A DNA stretch of 47,768 nt from Saprospiraceae bacterium (GCA_028279185.1 JANQSS010000049.1:1-47768); one strand, 5' to 3'; positions 17,683-26,985 are shown, numbered from the stretch's first letter. Numbers and translations are program-made. The notes: generated from the letters alone by a model not told the origin.

Positions 17683-20120
17683 TATTTCCAGGAATTGATG
17701 CGTAAAATATCAGTAAGCACACCTGATGCTGTATTTTCCGGACCAGCTCCGGCTCCTCGAATAATGAAAGGATTTTTATATCGATTCGAATAAATTGCCA
17801 AAATATTGTCCGTGCCTTCGAGTGTATAAAAAACGTGCGTTTGATTGACTGCCTGCAAGCCAACCTGGAGTTTTCCATTAGAGTATTCAGCTATGTACTT
17901 TAATTTACAATTTTCTTTTTTTGCATTTTCATATTTCGCTTTAAAATACGACTCATTATTAGTCAACGTGCTAAGAAAAGACTCTTTCCCTTCTGCCTGC
18001 TGACATTCTTCCGGCAAATCATTTGATTTCACCACATCTTCCAATTCAACTTCCAGGCCTATGGCCCGACCTAAAATTACCATCTTACGCATTACATCTA
18101 GCCCACTTAAATCATCCTGTGGATTGGGCTCCGTATACCCTAGTTTTCCAGCCTCTTTCACTACTTCCACAAATGGAGTTAGACCATCGTATTGATCAAA
18201 AATATAGCTTAGACTACCAGATAATATTGCCTGAAATTTGTGCACGGTATCACCCGTGTCTACCAGGTTAGATAGCGCCTGGATCATCGGCAAGGCTGCT
18301 CCGACATTGGTTTCAAAATAAAATTTTGATTTATTTACGGCCATTGTCTGTAGTAATTCGGAATAATGTTCAAATGGGCCGCTGGCCATTCGTTTATTAC
18401 ATGTAACGACATGAATTCCTCTCGCTAAAGCTTCATTATATATGGTAGTTGTAGCATCAGACGCTGTGTTATCTACTAGTATTCTATTGGGACTATGGAT
18501 CGAAACGGCAAATTCTAAAAATTTATTTAGATCCGAATTTGTTTTGGTCCTTCCTAATCTTTCAAGTGCATTTTCTGGCTCTATCCCTGTACCATCCAGA
18601 ACCATTTTTCGGCTATTCGAAAGGCCACAAATAGTAAGCTCCACACCATATTTGGATGCAATAGCGTCTTTTGATTTATCCAATAGATTTAAAAATGCTG
18701 TCCCAACATTTCCTGCACCTAGGACAAAAAGATTGATTTGCGCCAATCGTTTTTCGATAAATTTTTCATGTAATTTTTTTATTGCGCGCATTTCGTCCTT
18801 TGAATCTATTATTATTGAGATATTGCTCTCAGAAGATCCCTGCGCAATGGCACGAATATTAATATTGTAATTGCCTAATTGAGAAAAAATTTGTCCACTG
18901 ACACCACTTCGAAATTTCATACCATCACCAACAAGGGCAACTATAGACAGATTTTCTTCAAGTTGAATTGGATCGATTCGCTTCAAAGCAATCTCCTCTT
19001 CAAATGCAAGCTGCAAAGCGTGTTCAGCATTGTGCACATCGCCCTTATCTACAGCTATGCATATCCCACGTTCAGAACATGATTGCGCAATCATAATGAC
19101 ATTAATATCGTGCTGATGCAGGGCATTAAAAACACGGCTCGAATATCCGGTTACCCCGATCATTCCAATGCCACTAAGATTTACCATGGCGACGTCATCA
19201 ATACTTGATATACCCGTAACAATTTCAGGGTTTTCACTGGGAAACATGTCAATTCGTGTACCCGGATGCGTTGGATCAAAGGTATTTTTTAAAAGAAGTG
19301 CTATATTTTTTTCATAGGCCGGTTGAATTGCCGGCGGATATAAAACTTTAGCGCCGAAGTGCGACAATTCAAATGCCTCATTATATGACAAGTGATCAAT
19401 ATTTTTTGCCTGAATAACCGCTCGAGGATTAGCCGACAGCATACCACTCACATCGCTGTAAATATGTAATTCTTGTACATCCAAAGCCGCTGCTATCAAT
19501 GAGGCTGTGTAATCAGATCCTCCTCGACCAAGGGTAGACGTTACCTTATTTTTTGTAGCTCCAATAAAACCTGGAATAACAGCGACGGAGTTAATGTTGG
19601 AAAAAATACTTTTTAATTCAAGAGTCGTTTGGGCTCGATCTACGGTAGCCTTCATTAATTTATCATCTGTCAAAATAAATTTCCGTGCATCGATTCGTTG
19701 GCAAGTTGGAATCACTTCCTTAATAGCTTCAGTGACAATAAAACTCGAGACCAACTCACCAAAACTCAACATACGGGCCAATGAACGGTCTGACAATTCT
19801 TGCAACATATGGATACCTCTACATATGATATCCACCTCTGCAATCCGCCCTTCTAAATAGTCACTAGCTCGGAGGTTGGCCTCAGGAGTCAGTAAATCGT
19901 TAATAACACGTTGATGTCGGTCACGTAATTCATTTACAAGTGGCGCATGTTCTCCAGTCAATGCTTTTTGTGCGATATTTTTGAGACCGTCTGTAATGCC
20001 CCCAAGCGCCGACACAATGACTGCACATGGTTGTTCATAGCCTCTCACAATATCGACTACACACCGAATTTGACTAGGTCCGGCTACACTACTTCCACCA
20101 AATTTTAAAACGTTTTTCAT
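17682..20120 (-). CDS. thrA: Bifunctional aspartate kinase / homoserine dehydrogenase
   Basis: 812-residue fusion catalysing the first and third steps of threonine synthesis. The kinase half (residues 1 to about 300) starts with KFGGSSVAGPSQIR and carries GRGGSDYTASLIAAAL. Two ACT-type regulatory segments follow (VNLSGIGMIGVTGYSSRVFN and IVALVGDGMKFRSGVSGQIF), the known site of feedback inhibition in this enzyme class. The dehydrogenase half begins near residue 465 with the Rossmann motif LFVLGAGNVGTAFLN and has the TNVGAALPMIQAL and GYTEPNPQDDLSGLD motifs of homoserine dehydrogenase. It is the first of the four thr genes and starts 39 bp behind the OmpA-like gene's stop. No attenuator leader peptide rich in Thr/Ile codons is visible in that short gap. 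Confidence 0.97.
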   Translation of the reverse strand: MKNVLKFGGSSVAGPSQIRCVVDIVRGYEQPCAVIVSALGGITDGLKNIAQKALTGEHAPLVNELRDRHQRVINDLLTPEANLRASDYLEGRIAEVDIICRGIHMLQELSDRSLARMLSFGELVSSFIVTEAIKEVIPTCQRIDARKFILTDDKLMKATVDRAQTTLELKSIFSNINSVAVIPGFIGATKNKVTSTLGRGGSDYTASLIAAALDVQELHIYSDVSGMLSANPRAVIQAKNIDHLSYNEAFELSHFGAKVLYPPAIQPAYEKNIALLLKNTFDPTHPGTRIDMFPSENPEIVTGISSIDDVAMVNLSGIGMIGVTGYSSRVFNALHQHDINVIMIAQSCSERGICIAVDKGDVHNAEHALQLAFEEEIALKRIDPIQLEENLSIVALVGDGMKFRSGVSGQIFSQLGNYNINIRAIAQGSSESNISIIIDSKDEMRAIKKLHEKFIEKRLAQINLFVLGAGNVGTAFLNLLDKSKDAIASKYGVELTICGLSNSRKMVLDGTGIEPENALERLGRTKTNSDLNKFLEFAVSIHSPNRILVDNTASDATTTIYNEALARGIHVVTCNKRMASGPFEHYSELLQTMAVNKSKFYFETNVGAALPMIQALSNLVDTGDTVHKFQAILSGSLSYIFDQYDGLTPFVEVVKEAGKLGYTEPNPQDDLSGLDVMRKMVILGRAIGLEVELEDVVKSNDLPEECQQAEGKESFLSTLTNNESYFKAKYENAKKENCKLKYIAEYSNGKLQVGLQAVNQTHVFYTLEGTDNILAIYSNRYKNPFIIRGAGAGPENTASGVLTDILRINSWK

Positions 20121-20159
20121 CGCTTGAATTTCGGATCGCGAAAGTACAGCTTTTTGCGC

Positions 20160-21272
20160 CTATTGGTTGACAATTCGGAACTCAACTCGCCTATTGAGGG
20201 CACGCCCCTCCTCGGTTTCATTGCTTGAAATCGCTTGACTTTCCCCCTCCCCTTTGTACGACAATCGGCTCGTTTCAATTCCTTGATCCAATAGATAGCG
20301 ATATACGGTGCGCGCACGACGTTTTGAAAGTCTTTGATTGTAAAATGATGACCCATCGGAATCCGTATGACCTACAAGTTCGATAATGAGGTTTGGATGT
20401 TCGTGTAACAATTCAAGTAAATGAGCTAATGTCAAATACGATTTTGACAAAAGGGTCGATTCATCAAAATCGAAATACACATTTTCAAGAATCACACGGT
20501 CATTAATTTCATACGTACGCTCCAAAAACACATTCGTTGTATCAACATATTCAATTATTGGCGGGATTTTCTTCAACTGAATATCGTCAAAATAATAGTA
20601 CGCGTATTTTAACTTTGTATAGATAGGATCTTTCTTAACACGTGTCTCTTCATCCTTGTAAAAGTTCCCAATTATTAAATATTTCTCTCTTGCTTTGGCT
20701 TGAAAAAGTAATTTTGCCTTGGCCCATTTATTCGGAGCCGTGTTTACTATTTTTTTAATATTTATTTGAGGTATTAAATCTAGTTTTTGATCAAAAGGCG
20801 ATTGAATTGAATCATAAGAAAAAGCCGCACCTATATTATTTATTCTCAATCCTTTTGGAAGTGGACTCGTCCAAAAACTCAATTCATATTGTTGACCTGG
20901 AACAAGTGGCTCGGTCATTTGCACTTGCAGGTACTCCCGGCAATGAGGTTTTCCATTTTTGCAACCAAAAAGTGTTATACCAGCAAACCCACTGCCTTGT
21001 ATCGGCGTAATAAAACCAAATCCCTGTTTTTTCCAAAATGAAGGCACATCTATTCCTCGTCCGTATGCATCTGGAGAGGCTTGTGTAGGCGATGTCCAAT
21101 GATAAAATATGCCATTAAAATCCTGTCCAGATGTATTCCACTTGAAAGGTTTATGAAGGAAGTCTTCAAAGTTACCATTGGGAACGAGCTCTTGGGCGAG
21201 TATTGGTAAAGAGAAAGCAAATAAATAAAAAAGGAAATGAAAAAAGAACCGATATGGTTTCACATTGCGCAT
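20160..21272 (-). CDS. OmpA-family outer-membrane/peptidoglycan-associated protein
   Basis: 370 residues. A signal peptide (FLFYLFAFSLPILAQ) is followed by a domain of about 220 residues beginning LVPNGNFEDF, which resembles the galactose-binding/jelly-roll domain found in many Bacteroidota OmpA-type proteins. The C-terminal OmpA domain (about residues 255-370) has ILENVYFDFDESTLL, LVGHTDSDGSSFYNQRLSKR with the conserved Asp/Arg peptidoglycan-binding residues, and GEGESQ followed by RALNRRVEF. It is likely periplasmic or outer-membrane associated and bound to peptidoglycan. No N-terminal beta-barrel is visible. The downstream thr operon begins 39 bp away, so this gene probably shares its transcript. 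Confidence 0.88.
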   Translation of the reverse strand: MRNVKPYRFFFHFLFYLFAFSLPILAQELVPNGNFEDFLHKPFKWNTSGQDFNGIFYHWTSPTQASPDAYGRGIDVPSFWKKQGFGFITPIQGSGFAGITLFGCKNGKPHCREYLQVQMTEPLVPGQQYELSFWTSPLPKGLRINNIGAAFSYDSIQSPFDQKLDLIPQINIKKIVNTAPNKWAKAKLLFQAKAREKYLIIGNFYKDEETRVKKDPIYTKLKYAYYYFDDIQLKKIPPIIEYVDTTNVFLERTYEINDRVILENVYFDFDESTLLSKSYLTLAHLLELLHEHPNLIIELVGHTDSDGSSFYNQRLSKRRARTVYRYLLDQGIETSRLSYKGEGESQAISSNETEEGRALNRRVEFRIVNQ

Positions 21273-21370
21273 TGATGGATCTAAGATAGGTTGTGTAGAT
21301 GATTTCTAGTTCGAAACACTTATAGGTTAGGTAATAACCCAATTCTAAAACCTATAAATAGGCATATAGA

Positions 21371-21852
21371 ATGATCTTTGAAGCTAATAACTTCTATTGC
21401 GTTTTCAATCAAGGTAATAATCGTTAAAAAGTCTTTCTTACTGAAGCAAATTATGGCTATTTCATACAGAAGATGAGACGTCACATTCTCGCGTATTGCC
21501 CAATGCCAAATCACTTTCACATTTTACTGAAAACAAAAGAGTCGACTGCAGGTCGCTATCCAAGAATGCCATAGAGTCGGTTGCTACAAAAGCAATGATA
21601 TGCAAGCATTTAGATATTGCATACAATGACATTGAGCTACCTTCTCGCCTATTAAACTTAAGTTTTGGCATGAGAAAGATATTAAGTTCATACACTAGAG
21701 CTATAAATGCTCAGGAAAGTCGCACGGGTTCTTTGTTTAGAAAACGAACGAAGGCGGAAGATGGCAAGGACAAAATGATTTTTGAGCTGGGAGGCATTAA
21801 GGAGGTTATGCGCCTACCTCTTCACGTCTACCGTCAAACAGAGACCTTGTAA
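21371..21852 (+). pseudogene. Decayed RAYT-like (IS200/Y1-type) transposase
   Basis: Conceptual translation recovers a REP-associated-tyrosine-transposase-like protein only by joining frames. In one frame, from the ATG at 21371: MIFEANNFYCVFNQGNNR, a TAA stop at 21425-21427, then KVFLTEANYGYFIQKMRRHI, a short apparent deletion, and MPNHFHILL with the HxH metal-binding pair of the HUH fold (21512-21520). That frame stops at 21572-21574. The family's downstream part continues in a second frame: SFGMRKILSSYTRAINAQES, then RTGSLFRKRTKAE, with the candidate catalytic Tyr codon at 21691-21693. So at least one nonsense codon, one small deletion and one frameshift have accumulated, and the 3' end is degraded before the stop at 21850-21852. 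Short palindromes lie just 5' (21321-21362), but whether they are REP-type ends is unproven. Confidence 0.75.
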
Positions 21853-21946
21853 ACCACCTGATGGTTCGGGATCTTGATTTGCGACTTGCTTGGAAAAATA
21901 TTCTGAACCGAAGGGTGACTGTCAAAATCTTTTCCCTTCCATTGAC

Positions 21947-21954
21947 TACTTTTG
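21947..21954 (+). promoter_or_regulatory. Candidate -7 element upstream of the ALDH7-like gene
   Basis: TACTTTTG matches the Bacteroidota -7 consensus TAnnTTTG exactly. It sits 25 bp before the ATG at 21980, which gives a leader of about 18-20 nt. No good -33 TTG is visible at 19-20 bp. It favours the ATG at 21980 over the upstream in-frame codon at 21890. Confidence 0.4.
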
Positions 21955-21979
21955 CCCCTCAAAATTAAAACTCCTTTTC

Positions 21980-23506
21980 ATGGATCTTTCCTTTCTAAGT
22001 AAATTAAATCTTGAACAAAAGAATCCTGGCACCTCTACCGGACTAAAGAGCAAATCTTCCGAACAGTGGATCGACTCCTTTTCACCGGTAGACGGAAAGT
22101 TGATCGGTTCGGTCAGTGTAACCACGCGGGAACAGTATGATGATGTTGTTTCCCAGGCGGAAAAAGCTTTTGAACACTGGCGTACTATTCCTGCACCCCA
22201 ACGAGGTGAAATTGTCAGGCAATATGGCAATACCTTACGAGAAAATAAAGACGCGCTTGGGCGATTGGTTTCTTATGAAATGGGCAAGAGCTTGCAAGAA
22301 GGATGGGGAGAAGTTCAGGAAATGATTGATATATGTGATTTCGCTGTTGGACTTTCCAGACAGCTATACGGATTGACGATGCATTCTGAGCGACCCGGAC
22401 ATCGTATGTATGAACAATGGCACCCACTAGGAATTGTTGGAATTATTTCTGCATTCAATTTTCCCGTAGCCGTATGGTCCTGGAACTCCATGATTGCTCT
22501 GGTTTGTGGTGATGTAAATGTTTGGAAACCGAGTGAGAAAGCACCATTGTGTGGTGTGGCGTGCCAAAATTTATTTCACGAAGTTATTCGTGCCAACAAT
22601 TTACCAGAGGGGCTGTCGTGCATTATTAACGGTGACCGAGCCATAGGAGAATATATGACAAGTGATACGCGGATACCATTAATTTCTGCCACTGGCAGCA
22701 CACGAATGGGTAAACAGGTTGGAGCTCTTGTTGCTCAGCGACTCGGCCGATCCTTACTTGAATTGGGTGGAAACAATGCCATCATAGTGACGCCTTCAGC
22801 AGATTTAGATGTTGTCCTGGCCGGTGCATTATTCGGAGCCGTCGGTACATGCGGTCAACGCTGTACATCAACACGGAGGCTAATCATTCACGATTCCATA
22901 TTCGAAGAAGTCAAAGCAAAACTCACCTCCGCATATGGACAGATTCGCATCGGCAATCCACTTGATGAAAACAACCATGTTGGCCCCCTCATTGATAAGG
23001 ATGCGGTGGACATGTATCTACATGCGTTGGAGAGAGTTCATGAAGAAGGGGGTACCGTACTTGTCGAAGGTGGAGTTTTATCAGGTGATGAGTATGCCAG
23101 TGGATGTTATGTCCGTCCGGCCATTGCCGAGGTCAATAATGACATGTCGATTGTTCAACATGAAACATTTGCACCGATCTTGTATCTCATGAAGTACAGC
23201 AACATTGACGAGGCCATTAATATGCAAAACAATGTACCGCAGGGATTGTCATCCGCTATAATGACTTCAGACTTACGAGAAGCAGAGCAATTTTTATCAC
23301 CCTGGGGGTCAGATTGTGGAATCGCTAACGTCAACATAGGTACAAGTGGTGCTGAGATTGGAGGTGCATTTGGTGGAGAAAAAGAGACAGGAGGTGGGCG
23401 TGAGTCTGGCTCAGATGCATGGAAAGCCTACATGCGACGCCAAACAAATACGATAAACTATAGTAAAGAGATTCCTTTAGCTCAAGGTATTAAATTCGAG
23501 CTTTAG
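21980..23506 (+). CDS. NAD(P)-dependent aldehyde dehydrogenase, ALDH7 (antiquitin/AmaB-like)
   Basis: 508 residues from the ATG at 21980, giving MDLSFLSKLNLEQKNPGTST; the frame is open upstream to 21890 but without family similarity. The ALDH fold is clear: IISAFNFPVAVWSWN (Asn of the active site), NVWKPSEKAPL (NAD-binding Lys), ELGGNNAIIV (general-base Glu) and GTCGQRCTSTRR with the catalytic Cys. The ELGGNNAIIV and CGQRCTSTRRL versions, together with the C-terminal GGEKETGGGRESGSDAWKAY, are characteristic of ALDH7A1 / L-aminoadipate-semialdehyde (piperideine-6-carboxylate) dehydrogenase. The family oxidises aminoadipate semialdehyde in lysine catabolism and can detoxify other aldehydes. No other lysine-degradation gene is nearby, so the physiological substrate is inferred. 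Confidence 0.93.
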   Translation: MDLSFLSKLNLEQKNPGTSTGLKSKSSEQWIDSFSPVDGKLIGSVSVTTREQYDDVVSQAEKAFEHWRTIPAPQRGEIVRQYGNTLRENKDALGRLVSYEMGKSLQEGWGEVQEMIDICDFAVGLSRQLYGLTMHSERPGHRMYEQWHPLGIVGIISAFNFPVAVWSWNSMIALVCGDVNVWKPSEKAPLCGVACQNLFHEVIRANNLPEGLSCIINGDRAIGEYMTSDTRIPLISATGSTRMGKQVGALVAQRLGRSLLELGGNNAIIVTPSADLDVVLAGALFGAVGTCGQRCTSTRRLIIHDSIFEEVKAKLTSAYGQIRIGNPLDENNHVGPLIDKDAVDMYLHALERVHEEGGTVLVEGGVLSGDEYASGCYVRPAIAEVNNDMSIVQHETFAPILYLMKYSNIDEAINMQNNVPQGLSSAIMTSDLREAEQFLSPWGSDCGIANVNIGTSGAEIGGAFGGEKETGGGRESGSDAWKAYMRRQTNTINYSKEIPLAQGIKFEL

Positions 23507-23649
23507 CCAAAAGTAATCATAGGCTATCGATTGATCTAGTCCGACATAGTGTCGCAGAGGTTGCACTACAGTAGTCATAGGATAGTCGTATACATTAAAA
23601 GTAATCGCTATTTATTATTTTGAGCCTAAATTGGTTTTCATTCGATGAA

Positions 23650-25164
23650 ATGAATCTCTCCCATTTCTCAAACAAGCGCTTACTTTTTCTTTGGACACTT
23701 GGCCTGGGGCTCACATATTTAGCTACCTCTCTTTACTTCCAAGTTGACTACCCTGCTAATAATGACGACGTTGTTATTGAAATCGAACAATTTAACGACT
23801 ACCTCCAAGGCGATATAACGGCAGTGAAGTATTTTTTTGGGCGAAAGAACCACCCAAACATTATCCACCGTATTCATGTATTCATCGTATATCACGTATA
23901 TGGACATGTTAGTTTTTCAGGGATACGAGTATTGGCAAATATCATATACACATTATTCATTTTCTATTTCATTTATTATTTTCGAAACAATACGTTTGCT
24001 TTCGCTTTACCTCTTTTATTTTTCACACCGACGGCAGCCATGATATACTGGGGCTCCGTTGTCACATCATACCCATACCCTTATTTACTATTGTTCTTAA
24101 TTTTGATTTTGCTGCCCGGTATAAAGAATATTGCCAAAATATTCCTTCTGGCAATGGCTTTTCCCCTACTGGCCTTTTCGTTCAGCAATGGCTCCATAGC
24201 ACTCTTACTTATATTTCTCTTTCTGACGTATCTAGTAGTATTCAATAAAATATCAAAAAAAACAGCCTTTTTTTTCATGGCATTGACAATGGTATGCTTG
24301 TACCTGTCAGTCAGTGGACCAACAAGTGGGCTAAATCATCCCATGGAAGTCAGTTGGCGAGCGTTACTTTTTCCATTTGCATTTTGCGGCAGCCTTGCAA
24401 AGTACGCTTATGAGCGAGGTCAATTTCAGTGCATCCTTTTATTCATTATTCTTGGTTTATTGGCTGGTTATGCGATAATAAAAAAAAGAAAATCCACAGA
24501 TAATGTAGTTTTACTATTATGCATTCTCACTGTCTTTTTAAGCGGAGTCGGGGCAGGATTAGCGCGATGCCAAAGTCCCACATTTTGTACACCAACCGCT
24601 GCTCGATACGAAATCATGGGTGTATTCGCGATCGTTTTTTGTCTTCTGGCAATCGATAAATACGCCAGACGAACTCAAACTGTGATCATGGTAATACTAT
24701 TTTCATTATGTACTGTGAAATACGTAAAAAATATTAATAAATTGCAATCCATCCAATATATAAATGAATATCGTAAAGCGCAAGCCCACTTCACCGGTAA
24801 GATAATGACAAGTGGCATTCGACAACAAATCAGGAACAACAGTAAACGAATCATGCAGTTGGGCATCGAAAAAAATTTAGTTAAATTAGGGCCTTATAAA
24901 TCATCACTTATTGATTATTCAGAAGCCCGTATATGCGGAAGTTTGAAAAAAGTTCAATTTAATTCTATAGCTTTTGGTAAAAAAGACAACCTTTCATTTT
25001 TGCGAGGAACGCTGAAAAACCAACGTAAGAAAAATTATTATATTAAATATCAGGATACATGTATACCGGTCGTTTTGAAGTTCAATCCATCTCAAACTGA
25101 AGGAAGGCACTTTTATGCTTTTTTACCACCTCTTGACAAAAAGGACGTACTTTTATTAAATTAA
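23650..25164 (+). CDS. Polytopic inner-membrane protein of unknown function
   Basis: About 504 residues from the ATG at 23650 (the frame opens at a TTG at 23620). Roughly ten hydrophobic segments occupy residues 10-380, for example LLFLWTLGLGLTYLATSLYF, ILANIIYTLFIFYFIYYF-like and AIVFCLLAIDKYA stretches. An extracytoplasmic loop after the first segment carries an acidic pair (PANNDDVVIEIEQF), which resembles the position of the catalytic loop of GT-C-type glycosyltransferases. The C-terminal ~120 residues are soluble and basic. Overall topology suggests a GT-C/GT39-like or O-antigen-type sugar transferase, but I recognise no diagnostic motif and no polysaccharide genes are adjacent. Treat it as a hypothetical membrane protein. 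Confidence 0.75.
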   Translation: MNLSHFSNKRLLFLWTLGLGLTYLATSLYFQVDYPANNDDVVIEIEQFNDYLQGDITAVKYFFGRKNHPNIIHRIHVFIVYHVYGHVSFSGIRVLANIIYTLFIFYFIYYFRNNTFAFALPLLFFTPTAAMIYWGSVVTSYPYPYLLLFLILILLPGIKNIAKIFLLAMAFPLLAFSFSNGSIALLLIFLFLTYLVVFNKISKKTAFFFMALTMVCLYLSVSGPTSGLNHPMEVSWRALLFPFAFCGSLAKYAYERGQFQCILLFIILGLLAGYAIIKKRKSTDNVVLLLCILTVFLSGVGAGLARCQSPTFCTPTAARYEIMGVFAIVFCLLAIDKYARRTQTVIMVILFSLCTVKYVKNINKLQSIQYINEYRKAQAHFTGKIMTSGIRQQIRNNSKRIMQLGIEKNLVKLGPYKSSLIDYSEARICGSLKKVQFNSIAFGKKDNLSFLRGTLKNQRKKNYYIKYQDTCIPVVLKFNPSQTEGRHFYAFLPPLDKKDVLLLN

Positions 25165-25308
25165 TGTACAGCGATCGAAGTCGATCTCGATTTAGAATTA
25201 GACCGAATTTAATAATATGAAAATACGCGATGCAGTACTAATATTTATGAAACATTTTAGTTTAAACAGGAAAATGCATCTTACAGATAATATCTAAATT
25301 AAATTATC

Positions 25309-26985
25309 TCAAGGCCCACATATTTCCCAAATTATTTCCATAGTGGCACCTAAATCCACCTTAAATCCAGGATCCAACGTTACGTCTTGATTGTATTTAA
25401 CAATTGCATCACGATCATTGGTAATATCGCCCAACATCGCTGCAGACTTAAGGATGTATACACCTTCAGGAATGAGCGGTGCTTGAATGGAATAGAAACC
25501 TGGGCAATCCGTTCGAACGATTTGACCCCTGATTTCGCCTGTTGGATGAGCACTTGAGTGAATATTTACATACAAGCCATCAAAAGTCAATAAATCATTT
25601 AATTCGTTTTCGGTCAGCGAACCAGATCCAAAGAAGCCTATTGAATCGGTCCCATAATCCGTAATGGTTAACGGAAATACCACACCACCATTCATGCCTG
25701 CCGGAGCACGATGAACATGAGCAACTGTAACATTTCCTATCAGTTCACTAAATTTTCCCGATGCGGTTAAGATATTCGTTGTTGTGTCTAAAGTTGCTAT
25801 TCCATATCCTATCGCTCCGGATGGTGTACCTGACTGTGCCCCATTTAAATTTATTGTAAAAATAAAATGCTCTTGGGGCTCAGAAGACAGTTTGTAAATT
25901 ATTCCAGAATTACGCTCACCAACATATAACCCCCCTTGTGCGTCTTCGCCAAAAGTTGTAAGTCGCAATGACGATGGCCCAAACAATGTATCGTTTTGTA
26001 ATGTTTGTGGGTCTAGTGCGGCGATAAATCCCTCGCAATAGTCAGCATAAAAATATTTTCCATAAAAAGCGGGCATATCAAAACCGCGATATAGCTTGCC
26101 ACCAGTAATAGAACCCGAACAGCCTCCGCCAACATGTGGATACTCGTGTATCGGATCAATTGTAATTACTCCTTCGCAAGAGTCCAAATTAAAATCGTTG
26201 CTTCCTTCATAGCATCGCCATCCAAAATTTGGGTCCGGCAATCCGACGTCAATTTCATCAATTTCTTCCCAATTGTTTTGTCCTACATCACCTACATACA
26301 ATGCCTGATTTATTTGATCAAAATCAATTCGCCAGGGATTGCGTAATCCATATGCCCAAATTTCCTCGCGGACATTTGGCTGCCCGACAAAAGGATTTGT
26401 ATTAGGGATGGAATAAGGATTTCCATTATCGACGTCTATGCGAAGTATTTTACCCAGAAGTGAATTTAAGTTCTGTGCCAAATTCATTGGGTCTCCGCCA
26501 CTACCACCATCTCCCGAGGCAATCAAGAGATAACCATTATCATCAAAATCCAAATCTCCTCCATTGTGATTTGTAAACGGCTGTGCGTATGATAATAGAA
26601 TAACCTCAGAAGTGGAGTCAGCTGACGTGTTGGAATTAACCGTAAATCGTGAAATTCTTGTGGCACCACCAGGCCCTGTATAATTGCAATAAATGTATGA
26701 CGAATCTGGATATTGAGGATGAAATACCAAGCCGAGAAGACCTCTTTCGGAAGCACTTGAATTCACGCGATCCGTAATATTTAAAAAATGACCAGGCAAT
26801 GTATTACCGCTTTCATCGAGCACAAAAATTCGTCCTGCTCGTTCGACAATATATAATTCGTCACCTCCCGCATGCGCAATATCTACTGGTTGAATAAAAC
26901 CTGAAGCAAACTGATCAATATTCAACGTTTGTCCGGAGCTACCATAGATAAATAAACCTGGTAATAGAATTAATAAAAACCTCAT
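25309..26985 (-). CDS. Secreted PQQ-type sugar dehydrogenase (GSDH) with CHRD and coathanger-type domains
   Basis: 558 residues with a signal peptide (MRFLLILLPGLFIYGSSGQ). Residues about 20-370 form the glucose/sorbosone dehydrogenase six-bladed propeller: GLLGLVFHPQYPDSSYIYCN, NHNGGDLDFDDNGYLLIASG, DGGSGGDP, LLGKILRIDVD, IWAYGLRNPWRIDFD and GEDAQGGLYVGE are classic motifs of soluble aldose sugar dehydrogenases. Residues about 375-495 are a CHRD domain (VTVAHVHRAPAGMNGGVVFP and YVNIHSSAHPTGEIRGQI). The last ~60 residues (DAIVKYNQDVTLDPGFKVDL) are the same small C-terminal beta module as in the genes at 5926 and 8258. Predicted to act outside the cell. Whether it binds PQQ and oxidises sugars is inferred from the family. 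Confidence 0.92.
   Translation of the reverse strand: MRFLLILLPGLFIYGSSGQTLNIDQFASGFIQPVDIAHAGGDELYIVERAGRIFVLDESGNTLPGHFLNITDRVNSSASERGLLGLVFHPQYPDSSYIYCNYTGPGGATRISRFTVNSNTSADSTSEVILLSYAQPFTNHNGGDLDFDDNGYLLIASGDGGSGGDPMNLAQNLNSLLGKILRIDVDNGNPYSIPNTNPFVGQPNVREEIWAYGLRNPWRIDFDQINQALYVGDVGQNNWEEIDEIDVGLPDPNFGWRCYEGSNDFNLDSCEGVITIDPIHEYPHVGGGCSGSITGGKLYRGFDMPAFYGKYFYADYCEGFIAALDPQTLQNDTLFGPSSLRLTTFGEDAQGGLYVGERNSGIIYKLSSEPQEHFIFTINLNGAQSGTPSGAIGYGIATLDTTTNILTASGKFSELIGNVTVAHVHRAPAGMNGGVVFPLTITDYGTDSIGFFGSGSLTENELNDLLTFDGLYVNIHSSAHPTGEIRGQIVRTDCPGFYSIQAPLIPEGVYILKSAAMLGDITNDRDAIVKYNQDVTLDPGFKVDLGATMEIIWEICGP

Noticed and set aside
20121-20159. Possible threonine attenuator before thrA
   Set aside because: The gap is only 39 bp, with no leader peptide rich in Thr/Ile codons and no terminator/antiterminator hairpins.
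21496-21660. Open frame across the HxH region of the transposase remnant read as a real small gene
   Set aside because: The N-terminal part of this frame is out of phase with the MPNHFH motif; only its downstream half resembles the transposase, so it is a frameshifted fragment.
23509-23610. Short direct repeats (AAAAGTAATC twice) between the ALDH and membrane-protein genes
   Set aside because: Ten-base copies in AT-rich DNA are expected by chance and do not bracket any recognisable element.
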